From NCBI GenBank assembly GCA_050084985.1, contig JBITNC010000001.1, positions 156,302,001-156,366,000 of the forward strand: 64,000 bases of DNA, in the 5' to 3' direction. The notes below the pieces were generated by a model. The model saw only the letters and a program-made list of their open reading frames with translations, did no database searches and was not told the origin of the DNA. This DNA is from Nageia nagi (lineage: Eukaryota; Pinophyta). The first letter of the stretch is position 1. Every line of letters starts with the position of its first letter. The position numbers were made by a program, and so were the translations under genes. Of the stretch, positions 12,150 through 26,298 are shown piece by piece.

Positions 12150-14613
12150 ACCATCACTTATAAACATATTCAAGGTGTCTCTTTTACCACCTTAATGCTA
12201 GGAGTTTCCATTCAAGAAGTTGAAAATTTAGCACATGTTGCAACTTGTTCTACCACTTAAAGACTTCCACTTTTATATCATATACCTATACTCCATTTTG
12301 GTTAATGATTTTATCCATTTTATCTAGCATTCCCCATATTCTAACAATTTGTTGATAAAGTTTAATATCTTCTTTTGAAAAGGATAGTAGTTCATTCATC
12401 ATGCCTTTTACTTGTGCCATGAAATCATCCTTTATTAGATTTATTATCAATTCAATACCTATATTATCCCATTTTTATTTTGCTACTTTGGCCTTTTCTA
12501 ACTTATCAGTAATATAATTTTTCAATTTATTTTTAAGAAGGTCAAAGTCTTGAAGAAAAAATATTATCTCACCAAAAGTAAAAGGGGAAGTCTAGCATTT
12601 TTTGTCATGTGTACTCATGAAATTTCTACTAACATATTGATAACTATTTATTATGTTATCTCTCTCATGTGCTTTCCCATTTAATATAAGTTTTATGAAA
12701 TACAACATTTCATCTATTTCTTGTAACTCAACTACCCTGTTAACCAATTTATCAAAAGTACCATCATACCTTTTTAACATTTCTTTAGCAATCATGGCTC
12801 CTGATCCCTCAAAGGTGACCTCCTCCATAGTGAGTTCTAGAATTAACACCTCAATGATATGAAATTTAGGTGGAGTTGAAGTTATCTTCTCCTTTGGTTT
12901 CTTAACTTTAGAAATTTTTGAGCTTTCTAAATGTACCAACTCCTCCTACACTTGTTATGCTTCCTCACTTGAAACTTCTTCTACATGAATAGATGAACAG
13001 GAAGGACCAATATAATTTGATTGATCCATTTTTTGAACAAATACCCCCTCCTGTAATACAAAATATAGGGGCATGATCACTTGAGTTTCAATTACTTATT
13101 CAATCAATGGTTTCTCATCATTATCTTTTTTCTTTATTTCCAAATGCCTCCAAAACCTCTCCAAGATTCTTACAACTATAGATGATGACTCCCCTATTTT
13201 AAATTTCTTGAGAATATATTCTTACATAACACCTTGCAAATTGAAGTGATATCCAATTCCGAGGGGAAAGATGAAGCCTCTCATATGAAACTTTCAAATA
13301 GTTCTCATATCCATCTACATGAACAATTTTAAATTTCCTAGGTAAAATTTTAGCCTATTTTACCAATGTCAAATATGTGTCAGTTTTATTTTATTGTTAT
13401 ATTATGGCTTAAGTTGGATGATATAGAATTATGTCTTAAGGGATATCCTATTACCTACCTCATAAATTGGTTGATTAAATAGTATTACTACTTCATCACA
13501 TGCCTAATTAATTTTTTCAATGATATCTTGTTCCTATATTGCATTCATGCATACATGTCTGATTCTAGGATAAATTTTATCTACTATGTGACTTCTTATT
13601 TCTTATAACTTAGTATAGATATTGCTAATTAGGGACACTCTACATTTAATTTTATTCATAGGATCATATCTTTTCAAGATTGCTTTTAAGTCCTTGCCAC
13701 TATTTAGGGAATCAATAATTTCATCTTCAAAGGCATCTACTTCATGTTCAACTAAATATGCCTTTAGCTTTTTCTAGGTTGCTACCAAATGCTGATGGGG
13801 ATCAAAACCTCTCCATGTAACCTCCAAAAAATAATATGCATCCATGTTATAGATTGTACTAAAAATTACTAAGTACTCATGAAGGTTAAATGACTAATCT
13901 TGTAAGGATATTGCATAAAACTCATATTTTGTTCTTTATGTTTTGTTGAGGACTTCAATTTTCACACACTTGTTTAATTTCTTCTTCATATAGTATAGAA
14001 TCCAAACAAAATTTTAAAAGTAATTTAGGTTGGAGCTTCCCTCCATACATCCTAATGTAAATTGATTCCTCCAAGGGTACTAATTCTCCATCCTTATTAT
14101 CATGCATAAGTTTGAGAAAATGGTTATAGAACTAATTATAATCTCCATATTCCTCGTGAATTGTTGGTATAAACACTTGAATATAACCCTCTATCAGTCC
14201 AAGTGGAAATTCAATCTCTTTGATGATATCCTTCTTCATCTAACTGATAATGATGTGAACAAATAAAGATTACCCCATAAATCTAAGTGCCTTCTTGTCC
14301 AAAAAATCATTTTTACACTAAGTTAATTCTTTGTGCATTTTATTTCATAAAAAGGTTTCCTAGTCATATACATTTAGGGGAGAAAATATGATATATACAA
14401 CAAATAATAGACATCCCTATCTACCCACTTATAGGATTCCTTCCCAAATAGGTAACTAATATTTGTAAGGTAATATTGTGCCTAGATTTTAAAAGCATAG
14501 AAATTCAAGAGGAATGAGATTTTATCAAAGAATATCTAACCATCCATGAAGAATCTTACTTGCCTAGTGTCACTTATGTAACTGAAACCCATCCTCTATG
14601 CAAATGTAATGTC
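12150..14613 (-). pseudogene. Unidentified long ORF Y, copy 1, 3' part (extra ORF of a gypsy element?)
   Basis: Minus strand. I do not recognise the product. The frame can be followed with several stops and shifts: a segment with KEIEFPLGLIEGYIQVFI then MYGGKLQPKLLLKF (about 14,250-13,990), a region with DPHQHL and EDEIIDSLNSGKDLKAI (about 13,800-13,680), a block around IKKKDNDEKPLIE (about 13,120), and an open stretch at 12,939-12,592 rich in charged heptads (ELQEIDEML, LFQ-like coils) continuing to about 12,150. All blocks recur in copy 2 (30.0-32.3 kb). The 5' part lies at 27,315-27,890, because element A inserted here. It lies on the same strand as, and downstream of, the integrase at 29 kb. 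Confidence 0.6.
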
Positions 14614-14618
14614 CATAG
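14614..14618. repeat. Target site duplication of element A (left)
   Basis: CATAG, beside CATAA at 27,310-27,314 on the other end. One mismatch is compatible with the age of the element. The paralogous unoccupied site near 31,800 reads CAAAG. Confidence 0.6.
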
Positions 14619-15648
14619 TATAGACACCCAAAAATGTACCTTTCACTTATTACACATCAAATCAATCATGATTCTTATCATAAGGGTTAAAAATAGAATG
14701 CAAGATCATGGAATAATCATTAATTAGCTTAAAATTGAGATTTAATACTATTCAAAATAGGTTTTAGAAATCATTAAAAGGAGATAGCTAAGTATTCTTC
14801 TTTTATTGATTTTATTACATTATATTCATGTAATATTCACCCTCTTTCCAATGCTTTGAATAGCGAAGAAAATGGAGCTATAGTTTGTGAGTTATGGCCT
14901 TATGAAAATTGGGTAAAAAATCATAATTCAATCCCAATCATTGATGATTTTTTCCAATCGCTAGCACCTGATATCCAATCATTGGCAACTCTAAACCACA
15001 TAAAATCAAGTTAAAAATGGAAAAACTTGAAACATTTGGGAAATAAAGCAAAGGATTACTAGTATCTTATCATCCCATGCCAACTCACTTTGTATTAGGA
15101 TCATGAAAAGGCTAGATATACATTTCCATCTAGATTTTTGTCCCAATAATGACAACTTTGGTAGTTTCCAAGATCTATAAATAAGCCTTTAACAATGAAG
15201 CAAAAGGACCTATATTTAATGCAACCTTACTCTACTATAATACATTCAAACTTTATCAAGTAAATATATTTCATTTTTCCATGATTTAATACTTGTATTT
15301 TGTTATACTTCCATAAATTTTAAACTATGTGAGCAGGTATGTTTTAATGTGTTGTTTATGTATGTGTAGGATTTACAAGAATAGTAGCTAGAAGAGCCAA
15401 AGAACTAGCAAAAAAGAAGTAATAAACATTACTCTCTTTCATTTGCAAGTTTAAAAATATTACTTGGAGCTTGTATATAGTAGCAAAGAAGATCTCCAAG
15501 AGGCCCATATCATCTATTGTACTAAATCCCTCAATGTGAGCAAAATCTATAATCAAAATTGAGGTTTATACCAAGGATCAATAAAGAGTTTTGTTGGTTT
15601 TAATATCTCTTATTTTGCATACTTATAGGGTTATTTTTTAGGTAAACA
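14619..15648 (+). repeat. Element A 5' LTR
   Basis: Starts TATAGACACCCAAAAATGTA (a TGTAGACACCC end with G to A) and ends GGTAAACA. It matches 26,299-27,309 along its whole length with substitutions and one insertion of about 40 bp near 14,800. TATA box TATAAATA at 15,176-15,183. It carries short repeated CCAATCA words at 14,925-14,995, also present in the 3' copy. Confidence 0.9.
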
Positions 15649-15651
15649 TTC

Positions 15652-15671
15652 TAGCACTAGAAGGAGGGCCC
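15652..15671 (+). other. Primer binding site, tRNA-Asn type
   Basis: TAGCACTAGAAGGAGGGCCC lies 3 bp after the LTR. I recall plant tRNA-Asn ending such that its complement is TGGCGCTAGAAGGAGGGG. The site fits with a few changes, the two clearest (G to A) being in former CG or GG steps. Confidence 0.65.
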
Positions 15672-17829
15672 TCACATGTAGGCTACATTACTTTTCATGT
15701 TTCCTTTTTATCTTCTATGTTTGTGAAATCATCACTAAATCATGTACTATTTTCTATTTATTATTTTGTATTTTCTATCTTTGTGGTCATCAATGAATGC
15801 TATTAGGTGCTAGCAATTTATATTGGAATGCCAACAATTTACTAGAATGCTAGTGATTTATATTTGAAACACTAATGATTTGACTTAAACATCAGTAAAT
15901 ATTTTGATCATTAGCGATTCTATGTAAAAGTGTGAAAATGCCATCAACTCAAGATAAAAGGTATATGTTTTAATTTTTGTGAATATTGAAAGCATAGTTT
16001 AGGCATTAAATATGGAAAATGGAAAATAACTCCTTGTTTGTGATTTCTTTTTTTAAATTGTATGTAGGAAGGGTAGATGTATGATTAAGGAATATGCATT
16101 ATTTTTTATTTTATTTAAATAAATTATATGAATGTTATTTTTCTTTGTTGGTTTAGGGAAAAAACAAACAAACTCACCTAATATTTTCAATTACACCCAC
16201 ATATGCTCTCCCTTTGCAAATAAATTTGGCCTTAGGTGATTAGAATGGGGGTAATAGGGAAAGAGTAAATTAATCTTTTTTCTTTTTCTCACTTTTCATC
16301 ACTAAAATTGGTAAATGAACTCTCATTAAATTATTTTTGCACTCAAAAGGAGGAATTAAATCTCATTACAAAATGTAATGAATATAAGGTTAATTTACCA
16401 AATTAAGGAAAATTCAAACACATTGAATTGGTTGATTTATTGGGTGGGTATTTTTCTCTCATGTTAAAACTCTTCATGGTCTGCCTCATCACTCCGAAAG
16501 GGGGTTAAAGGATAGTAATTTGAAGAGGAGTTAAAGAACCTAATCTAAAAAATTTATCTCACATTAAAACTCTTCTTTTCTAGCTTACCACTTTGAAATG
16601 AGGTCTAAGTATTGTGACTCAAATAGGAGTTAAATAATCTCATTTAAGGTAATTTACATTTAGTTAATGGCTTCTTCTATACCTTATTTTACCTCTCTGA
16701 AAGGAGGTCAAAGGTAGATAAGAATAGTAAGAAGTGGTAAATGAACTTCAATTAATTACTTTCACACTCATAAGTAGTAAATAAATATCATTAATTTTCA
16801 ATTAAGGAAGCATGCTAAGTGTTAAATGAATTTCATGGGTTAGATCAAGACACATTAATTAAAACACTGCTTTTTTGATATTAAATAAAATATAATCAAA
16901 GGACATGTATGCTAGATTGGGTTGTAGTTATCATGAGTTTTTTTATTTTTATTTTTAATGTATATGCATAAAAACCTTTTAAAAATATACATCAATGATT
17001 TGTAAGTGATGACCAACCATTGATTCTATATTTTTTATCTACCTACCAACCACACCATAAGCTATAAAGCCAAACCTAGAGATGAATACCAAGTTCTAGG
17101 GTAAAATTCACCACTTTTCATTATAAATAAGTAGGCTATGCTTTTCCACTATAAAGATAGTCTTCAATAGTACTCCTCGATACCCATTGCACTAAGGGGA
17201 CCACCTTAGATATGAAGTTGATACTTCACCATAGATTTCCTATAAAATTCTAGCCTACCCTTAATTAAACACCTAAATAGAAAAACTAATCTAGGAAAAT
17301 TAATAAAAATAAAATGAAAAATTCATATCACCCATTAATAAAATTTAATTCAATTTATAAAAAAAATTAGATAAGATAATCACACTAAAAATTTGAGTTT
17401 CTAAATAAGTTATTTGTGCATATAATTTTTTTCTTACAAATATAAAATTGATAAAATATATGACAGTTATTCAATGTTTGTATTTTTACTTTATTGAACT
17501 CCAAAATTATCTTTCTTTTCCTATCAAATTGAAATCAAAATAACAAGAAAGACAAGAGAAGCTTGATGTAAATGTTGAATAACACTCATCACATCTTGTA
17601 ATACTAACCTTGGATAAATATCCTACTTCTTCTTATGAGGTTGTAAAGGATGATTCTAACATTAAAAGTAAGGAAATAAATATTGAACTTAAAAAGTTTA
17701 TAGTATACTTAGTTGGGTTAGAATATCTTCCTCTTAATATTATTTAACCTTTATAAAAATTCATTAGATCCTATAAAGAGTTGGAGTATAATGCAACAAA
17801 TTCCTTATCTTTATCATGGGATGGATATG
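15672..17829. other. Element A leader, non-coding, with degenerate repeats
   Basis: About 2.2 kb between primer site and gag. At 15,800-15,930 the words GCTAG(C/T)GATTTATATT recur about every 22-35 bp. At 16,459, 16,560 and 16,658 three diverged units of about 100 bp follow each other, each with TTAAAACTCTTC, a ...CTTTGAAA.GAGGT... core and GGAGTTAAA. No coding signal seen. Confidence 0.6.
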
Positions 17830-20320
17830 ACACTAAACATAACACATTGACATAAATATTGAGAATTCATTGACACACATTGATGAATTAAAATATTCTT
17901 ATTCCTCTCATTTTGAGACTATCAAGCCTCTAACTAAGTCTCATGACTCTAGTTCATGGAGGGATGAACTTGATATTAGCATCAAAGATTTTGATACAAA
18001 ATCATTTACTGGATCATATGAATTCATAGAGCTTGATACTATGAGTTCTTCATCCCCACTTTGGGATGAATATGATACTAAAAATGAGGATCTTGGCATG
18101 GATTCTAAGGATCCTTTGGAGCACCTTATAAAATTACAATCTTATCCCCATGCTCCTCTTGAAACCAAAGGATATCCTATTGAGTCTCATGATCCTCTTG
18201 AGTTTCATGTTATAACTTCTTTACCCACATCATGGAAAGAAATTAAGGAGTTTGATATAGAAATTGAAATATTATTGGCTTGTCTAATAGAACCCAAGGA
18301 GTCTCAATTATGAATAAATGAAAAATATGAAGATGAAGCTTCTATATTTAACACACATAAGCCTAGAAATAAAACTCCACATAGGGAAGGAGGATATCCT
18401 AGTTATGTTGATGATAATGATTTTGATAAGGTTGGATGTCATTTAACTTAGTTAAAGATACCTTCAAAAAATCAATCTATTTTTCCTCAAAATTGGGAAT
18501 ATGATAGAGAGGATGGTCTTGTAATAGATAAGCTACCTATACCTCTTTCTATATCTCAAACAATTGGAGATGTTTCTCAAAGGGTATCCTACAATCCTAA
18601 ACATAATGGTGTAACATAATTTTTACCTAATGAGTAAAGAGTTATCTCCTTAATGACAAAGGATAATTTTTCACCATAAATAATATATATGATTTATGAT
18701 TTGGATGATAAAATTCTCATCCTAAAACAAAACAACAAACAAAGATGCATAATAACTCTTTCTTAGGCATGGACTCTAACACATCAACTCAATATGAGGA
18801 GCAAGGAGATACTCATTATGGAACCCAACATGGTATTCCAAAAAGTCAATTTGAAATCCTAGAGATACCTTATTATGATGATATAATACTAAAATTAAAA
18901 GTACCATATGTTTATGATCAACATAAGAAATCCTTCAACAAATTGGTTTATGAAGCAAAATAAAAAGAAAGAAAACAACAGAAGTATGCCTTCTATAATC
19001 AATATGAAAAACCAACTAGGTTTAATAATAAAATGATACAAGAGGATATGGGACAAAAATATGAGAAATAAGCTAATAAAAACCAATAGAATCAATCTTT
19101 GTTGCAATCATCATCACCTCTTAATCATAGAGCTTATAGATATCTAGATCCATACCTTAATTAATGAAAGGAAGCACCTCTTAAAGATTTAAATTATCAA
19201 TATCAAAGGTCCTTATCAACTTGTTTATCACCTTCAGAAGAAAGATATTATGATTTAGAATCATCATCCAAAAAAGGGTATATACCTTTCCAAGGATATG
19301 AAGAAGAAGCAAATCTAAGAAATGAAGAATATCCTATGTATTTGCAAAATCGACCAAAAGAAAAGGCAATAAAAGAAGGAAATAGAAAGGACGTTGTGTA
19401 TGCAAGATAAACAAAATTTATCTTATGAAATAATTTGTAATGAACCAATTCATCTTGATGTTCCTAACAAGGAAATTCCTTTCAAAATTGAAATTCCAAA
19501 TATCAGACCATTTAAAGAAAAGGAAGATCTTAAGGAACATTTAATATGATTTAAATACTCAAGTTACTTGATTACCAATGATGATGCATTAATGTTATGT
19601 ATCTTTCCCATGACACTTGTTGATTGAGAAATATATTGGTACAATAATTTGCCACAACATAGTATCTATTCATTTTCTCAATTGGAAAATATGTTCTTAG
19701 AACATTTTAGAATTAATATCAAAGAAAAATCTTCTATCATGGATCTTACGAAGCTATAACAATTCCATGATGAATCAATCATAGACTTTATTTTACAATA
19801 GAGGGTCATACTAACTAACATGCTTTATACTTTACCTCAAGAAGAGTTGGTTAAATTATTTAGTCAAATTTGTTTAAAGCCTATTGCTAGTATATTACAA
19901 ATTCAACAAAATAGGACCATCAAAGAAATAATTACCCAAGCAGTTGTAATCGAGAAAGTAAAAATATAGGATAGTGAAATATATATTAAAAGAAAAAAAA
20001 TAATCAAGAAAGGGATCAAAGAATAAAATAAACATTTACACCTTTACTAGAATCTCTTTCTTATAATTTGAAGAAATTGTGTGATCATCAAATTATTAAC
20101 TTGCCTACCATAAAACCAAAAATTCCTAAAGCAAAAGAAAGTGGATGGTATAAGAAAAAAGAGTTTTGAAATTATCATCATCAAAAGGGTCATGATACAA
20201 ATAATTGTAGAATGTTAAAATATAAAATTCAAGATTTCATCAATGATGGTAAGTTGGAAGTGGATAATCCTATTTCTATTCCAAATCAAAATTTTAGAAT
20301 TTGTTGGAATTCACTTCCTC
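17830..20320 (+). pseudogene. gag: Element A gag polyprotein, decayed
   Basis: Ty3/gypsy capsid-nucleocapsid gene. The N-terminal open stretch 17,870-18,313 (147 codons) is acidic and Ser/Asp-rich (SSSWRDELDI) and is not itself recognisable. A second open stretch is 18,745-18,963. The gag domain lies at about 19,430-19,980: IRPFKEKEDLKEHL, MTLVD..IYWYNNLP, LENMFLEHFRINIKEKS and LPQEELVKLFSQICL, in the order usual for this family. The zinc knuckle at about 20,167-20,260 reads NYHHQKGHDTNNCRMLKYKI, with the first Cys lost. More than ten stops interrupt the frame. Confidence 0.75.
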
Positions 20321-20639
20321 TATATCAAGTAAATACTATAAAAAATTCTACCTAGTTACAATCAAAGGATACATACTTGGAATAAAAATGAGCAACAACA
20401 ACAATAGTTAAAAATCTCATCTATAAAAATGTCTTTATTTGAGTTGTTACAACAATATAAAACTTATAAGAATGCTATGAATTAAATACTTAAAGAAATT
20501 AAAATTGATGTAAGTGATTCTAAAAGTTTTCTTTCATTCATTTAAAATATTAAAATATGTCAACAACCCATAATTTCATTTTATGATTATGAGATAAAAC
20601 CAAATAATGGACCTTAGGGATTAGGTCCTCCTTTATATG

Positions 20640-20995
20640 TCATTAGTAAAGTAGATGGTAAGTTTGTTAAGATAATATTAATAAATGAAGGATCAGATAT
20701 CAATATCATGTCTATTTCAACATATCAAAAGTTGAATCTTTCCATATCTTATATTTCTTCACCATCTTTGCAAATAAAGGCATTTAATAATTACTTATGT
20801 TCAACAATAGGATCAATAGTATTACCCATCACTATCCAATCCAAGATCATACAAACATCTCTACATGTTATTAAAAGAGATACCCAAAAGTATAATGTTA
20901 TTTTAGGTAGATCATGGATTTGAGAAATGGAATGTGTCCCATCTACATTACATGGTTGTCTAAAATACATTCATAAGGGATTGTCCATTGTGTTC
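20640..20995 (+). pseudogene. Element A retroviral-type aspartic protease, decayed
   Basis: Would cleave the gag polyprotein. The sequence shows KIILINEGSDINIMS followed by a helix (STYQKLNL), then a beta-rich stretch, VILGRSWI, and after one stop VPSTLHGCLKYI. The last two motifs are the hallmark end of Tat/Athila-like gypsy proteases (LGR.W, then AVPSTLHQCLK). The catalytic D-[ST]-G triad is not intact: it reads N-E-G. The open core is 20,708-20,923. Confidence 0.8.
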
Positions 20996-21089
20996 TAAGA
21001 GATGAAAATACATACTCACATAACAACATTACATAACGATCGAAGACAAAGTTCACCATAGAATATTCAAAAGTAAAATAATATTTTTC

Positions 21090-21790
21090 TCTATTAAAGG
21101 ACTATTTCAAACCTTGCCAATTTCATATTCTATTTTTAGAGAACTTACCCCCTCATATAAGATATGTTTGAGTTATGAAAGTCCTATTCAATAGGGGCAT
21201 CATTATAAAGATAAGAGATGTGAAGTAAAACCCCAAAAAGATTACATAGATGAAATGCAATCATTAGAAAACTTTAAGATGGTGTTCAATAATATTATGA
21301 AAGAAAATTCAAGGCCTAAGAGGATAAAAATGATTTATCTTTACAAAAACCATGAACCAACATATCTTCGACCTAAACCTCCATGGGTTTCTCCATGCTT
21401 ATCTTTAACATCAAGATTCAATGTTCAATACTTAAAGATATATAATTTCACACCCTATAAATCCTTGAAAAATCAAAACATCCATGCTTTAGAAAAGAAA
21501 TAGAATAATGAAAACTTAAATTTTATGCCATTATTAAAGCTTTAATCATAAATTATTCAACACTTATAATATAAACAATGGGTTATATTAATTGAGATAA
21601 ATAAATTTCATGACAAGTTAAGAAATTACATTAAGCATGAATATTTTATTTTCCATCACCAATTGGGGCATGATATTGATCAATGTCACCAATTAAAGCA
21701 TGTATTTCAAGATTTAATAGATGATGGATGATTCAAGATGGATATACCTTTAATGATAGATCTTGATTTAGTTCATCTATTATCAATTCA
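21090..21790 (+). pseudogene. Post-protease segment with a second zinc-knuckle-like motif
   Basis: An open stretch at 21,255-21,503 (82 codons, including EPTYLRPKPPWVSP) has no recognised domain. About 130 bp later a decayed reading gives FIFHHQLGHDIDQCHQLKHV and FQDLIDDG, the same pattern as the gag zinc knuckle and its following helix. A second knuckle downstream of the protease, where the RT should begin, is unusual. It may reflect an internal duplication of the gag end or a linker typical of this lineage. Confidence 0.5.
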
Positions 21791-24700
21791 TTCATTAAGC
21801 ATATTAATATATTATACATAATAAAACAATGATAAACCATGTTTTTCACATTGGGGCAATTGTCTTTCATCATATTTTTGGTTTCCTTGTATTTTACATC
21901 CTTCACACTAGAGGATTCATCCTTCTCCTAGTTAACTATAATTGCTTATCATAAAAAATGAAAACCCCTACAAATTATAAGATCTAAAAAATAAAAAATT
22001 GAAAAATTATATAAAATAACAAAATTATATGTATATATACATACTCAAAAATTACATTATTGAAGCATCATGGCTATTGAATGTACTCCCCTATGTATCC
22101 ATACCATATCAGTGTGTTCATTTTATTTTGTCCATTACTTATATGTCACAAAACTATTAAGTGTCAAACAAGATGATACTAGTAACTTACCAAGTTGTGT
22201 GTACAAATCATACATCCATCCACATATTGTTCATATATATGACTATATGTATAAATAAATAAATAATTTATCAATATAATATTCATATTTGATTTTATCA
22301 AAATATCATCTACAAAGTTTTTGAAACTTATGATGATAAACAAACATAATTGTGATACATATTTAGGATATTAATAACTTATACACATTTTCATATTTTA
22401 AAATCTCAAAATAATCAAAAGCTATATGTTCCTTGAACATAATTTCAAGTGTTTATTCTACTATTATTTTGTTTCATCCCAAACCCAATAACTAACATAG
22501 AGGAAAAAAGAATAGAAAAAAAGAAAATATGTATATAGATAGAAAAGAGATTCAAAAAACAATTATTAAAAATATAAATGTAGAATTCTTGGGCTATGAC
22601 AGTATCCTCTATTGGGGCCATGGAATCTTGAATGGCAATAGAATAAGGCTATAATAGAATCTAGGGGTTAGTCCTCATTGGGGCTATGGATGCCCATCTA
22701 GCAATGAGATATACCTTACGAAGTGGTGACATGTCAAATTCCTATGATGGACCATTGTATGCTCATATGGATGAATTAGCTTACATATTTTATGCTCTTG
22801 AAACATTAATTTTGTGAGAATCAAGAGAAGGGAATAAATATCATTGCACACACACAAGTTCATAGTAAAATTATGTGTATTATATCCTTATTTTATATCA
22901 TCTCAGTAGATAAAACCAAAATAAAAGATTATTTGATGAATTTAATATTGAATTTCTTATTTATTACACTTCTCTATTATATTATCCATTCATTACACTA
23001 ATAATATATACATTATTATTATAATCCGAATGAGTTACTAGCATGTTATGTTTGACATCTAGATAGTTATGTAATTCATTCATTTATCCATTTTTCATGA
23101 CTATAAATTAACAACTTTATACATTCACACATCCTCATATTCTCTACATCCACCTTTATGGGTTGTTAAGTTTGAGGTGCTTCCACATCCTTTGGAAAAA
23201 AGAGCAAGTACTTGCTCTTCCCATTAATATGGGAGTCAATATTACTATTGTTAAAACCTCTTGCTTCTACCCTTATCTACAAGTTTAAGCAAGAAATTGC
23301 TCCTAGTAAATGGATAGAAGTCAACCATAGAACATTTTCAAATTTTATCATTTCCATTATTCTTGGGATTGAGAATAAGAAATTATTCAACCCATGGGAT
23401 TGGAAGTTAGCGTTATCTCCTTACTACATTCCATTCACATTTTTAGAACGTTGTTAAATTTTATAGCTTCCATTATTCTTTGGTATCAAGAGGAAGCAAT
23501 TACTCTTTCCTTTGAATTGGAAATCAATTTTATTTTTCCCATTACAATCATTACCATAAACTCACAAACTAATGTGTTATACCATATCCCATACCCTTTA
23601 TACATAGAATACTTTAAATAGCCAACTTTGGTAAGTGATGCAATCTAATAATACAATTTTAGTTTTATCATAAGAATTAAAAAATAAATAAAAAATATGC
23701 AACAAATATAAAATTTAACATTCTTATCTAACAAAAAATAAATAACAATCCCATCATGAATACTTGATGGGGACAATCAACATCCTTTCCTTGATCATGA
23801 CTCCTTGATGAGGCATCATTAATATTAAATATTCAAAATCTAAAATCCATAAAATACATTTGAAAGGTCTAAAATTTGTATTTTACCATAACTATCATGT
23901 TGTGTTTCAAAAAAAAATTATCAATCAAAATAATTGTTCAATTTTGAGAGACATCATAACACTATTATGTGGCATGTCGAAGTAAGCCCATTAACTATCA
24001 AAAATGGTTCTAAGTGTCTTAAAGATATGCAATAATAAATATTACACCTAGTTAAAATTTGAATAATTAATATCATGAATAATATTAATTAAACTTATAA
24101 ATGTCATTACTTATAATTATTATTTTTTTCAATATCCTCATTACTATGTTTTAAATATTTTTTTTGTTACCTCCACCATCTAGAGAGATGTCACACCATC
24201 ACTATATGGCATTGTTATGTAAGCCCATAATCAATTATAAATCATGGTTTTAATTCTTTTAAGAATGAGTAACAAAGATATAATATGCATTTTTATCATC
24301 TATCATTGTGTCAACCTTTTTCATCATCTTTGTAATAAATTTAATTTTTCCTTGTCATATTAATGATTAAGGAGGAATATTGTTACTTAGGCTTTGTGCA
24401 ACTTAATAATTTCTAATCTTGAATAGATATCTTTCAACAATATTTGCAAAAGACTAATTACTAGTCAAAAATCTAAAATCAAATACTTGTTCATCTTAAG
24501 GGGATCCATAATGCCAAGACCAACATCATGCTTGAAGTAAGATTACAATCACATAGCACAAATATGGTTGCAACTCTTTTAAGATGTACCTCAACTAAGT
24601 GCAAAATATTATGAAATTGCAAAATTGAAAGTTATATATCTATTCATGAATTGGGGTGATTATGGTTGTCTATAACATTAAAAGAAAAATATTTTTCAAT

Positions 24701-25661
24701 GTCAATAATACCATGAAAATTAGATACTTGTATATACTTAATATTTATCAAAAATACACATGATTATTAATCATTGTGACATCCAACTTGGGTTGTCTCT
24801 TTTTTGCCTCAATATTTGAAGGAGAATACACTTAAATTTTTTATTATAAAAATCCTAATCATAGAAATGCATGATTCTAATGACTTTTATCACAAGACCC
24901 ATTTTGATTGGATAGAGAGTAGAATAATCAAAATTAGTTATATACATAAAACAAGATTCTTATCATGTACTTGGAGATGAACTAGAGTATTATCACATAC
25001 CTACCTCATAACATCACATGGTACAGAGATAAACACAAGTGTAGTTTTGATGTACAATATTATTATTTTCAAAACACATCGATTGCAAATGTCTGAAGTT
25101 CATATTCAATCATGATTAGGGAAACTACAATTTTCCATGAATCCAAAAGTAAATTGCTTGTATTCACCTTTAAGTATTGATATTGCAAGGTAAATTCATC
25201 TAAGAGGTTAGCCAAATTAAATTCATTAGATCTTAAGTAAATGTCATTTGCTTATTCTCTTGTAAAATAGCATCCTAAGACCCCATCTGCTAAGATAATA
25301 GCAAATATCTAAACTTGAACATATATACCTAAAAACACTTCCTATCACCTACTTGCCTCATAATAATGACATATGTAGATATATACAAGCAAAACTTTTG
25401 GATGCATCCTACATGATTATTGCAAGAAAACATGAATCATACTTAGTTAGGGTTATGATAGCTAAGTTTTACAATATCCTTTGATGAATTTATATAATAG
25501 TGTCATTAAAAAATGAAAATGATTGCTCAAATCTTATGAGACATCATAACATGGCTAAAACCATGACCAAACTAGTGAACATAGGTTTTAATTCTCTCAA
25601 GATGTACAATCCCAAAAATAAAATCATAATCCCCCTTTCTAACCCATGTGTTCCTATAAAA

Positions 25662-25699
<38 letters not shown>

Positions 25700-26284
25700 C
25701 TCTAAAAACTAAAAAATGTGTCAAAGATAAAATAGAAACAAGTTTTTTTCTTGTTGACTTGATCCAAAGTCAAATTATTTTAGAAGACCTAAAACTCTTG
25801 AATAAATTTGAATTCAAAAAATGACTCTTATTTTAAAAGAGAAAAGGATTTGTTTGGATATGATTAAAATTGTTTGATGAAATTTTGTGCAAGATCATCA
25901 AGTAGCCCACCTATTGGGAAAAAAGTAGAATAATCAAAGCCTTGAATTCATAAGGGAGCTTGTTTATCACATGATACCTATGGCATACACCTAATGACTA
26001 AGACTTGATCTGTATCCAGCCAACATAGCACAACTATATAGTGATAACTACCTAAGTTATGCCTTGCACTACAACCCTTATTATTTTCAAATTGTGTCAA
26101 ATGCAAAAGAACAAAGAATGGATTTAGTCATAATCCAATAACTCAAATTCATCTTATTTTTAGAGAATAAGTTAATTCAAAATCTTTATCCAAGGTTAGG
26201 AACACAAGTCTAGAACTTGATTGCACCCCCTCTAAGATAGGAAAAGTTTTAGAACTATCTCCCACTTCTAACAATAGATAATTC
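21791..26284. other. Element A non-coding half with degenerate repeats
   Basis: About 4.5 kb where RT, RNase H and integrase would be expected; none seen on either strand. Two kinds of diverged repeats occur. At 23,200-23,560, words like AAGCAATTACTCTTTCC and GGAAGT alternate. At about 23,948, 24,183, 24,510 and 25,530 a unit recurs that begins ACATCATAACAC, continues GTAAGCCCAT and ends TGGTTTTAATTCTTTTAAGA. The repeats recall the variable 3' regions of Tat-lineage elements. Confidence 0.55.
25668..25698. repeat. TA dinucleotide microsatellite
   Basis: Alternating TA run of about 30 bp within the non-coding half of element A. Confidence 0.95.
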
Positions 26285-26298
26285 AAAGAGGGGAAAAA
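26285..26298 (+). other. Element A polypurine tract
   Basis: AAAGAGGGGAAAAA directly precedes the 3' LTR start TGTAGACAAC. Confidence 0.85.

Noticed and set aside
18895-19448. Minus-strand hydrophobic open frames in element A
   Set aside because: Antisense shadows of gag; hydrophobicity comes from the complement of Lys/Glu-rich codons.
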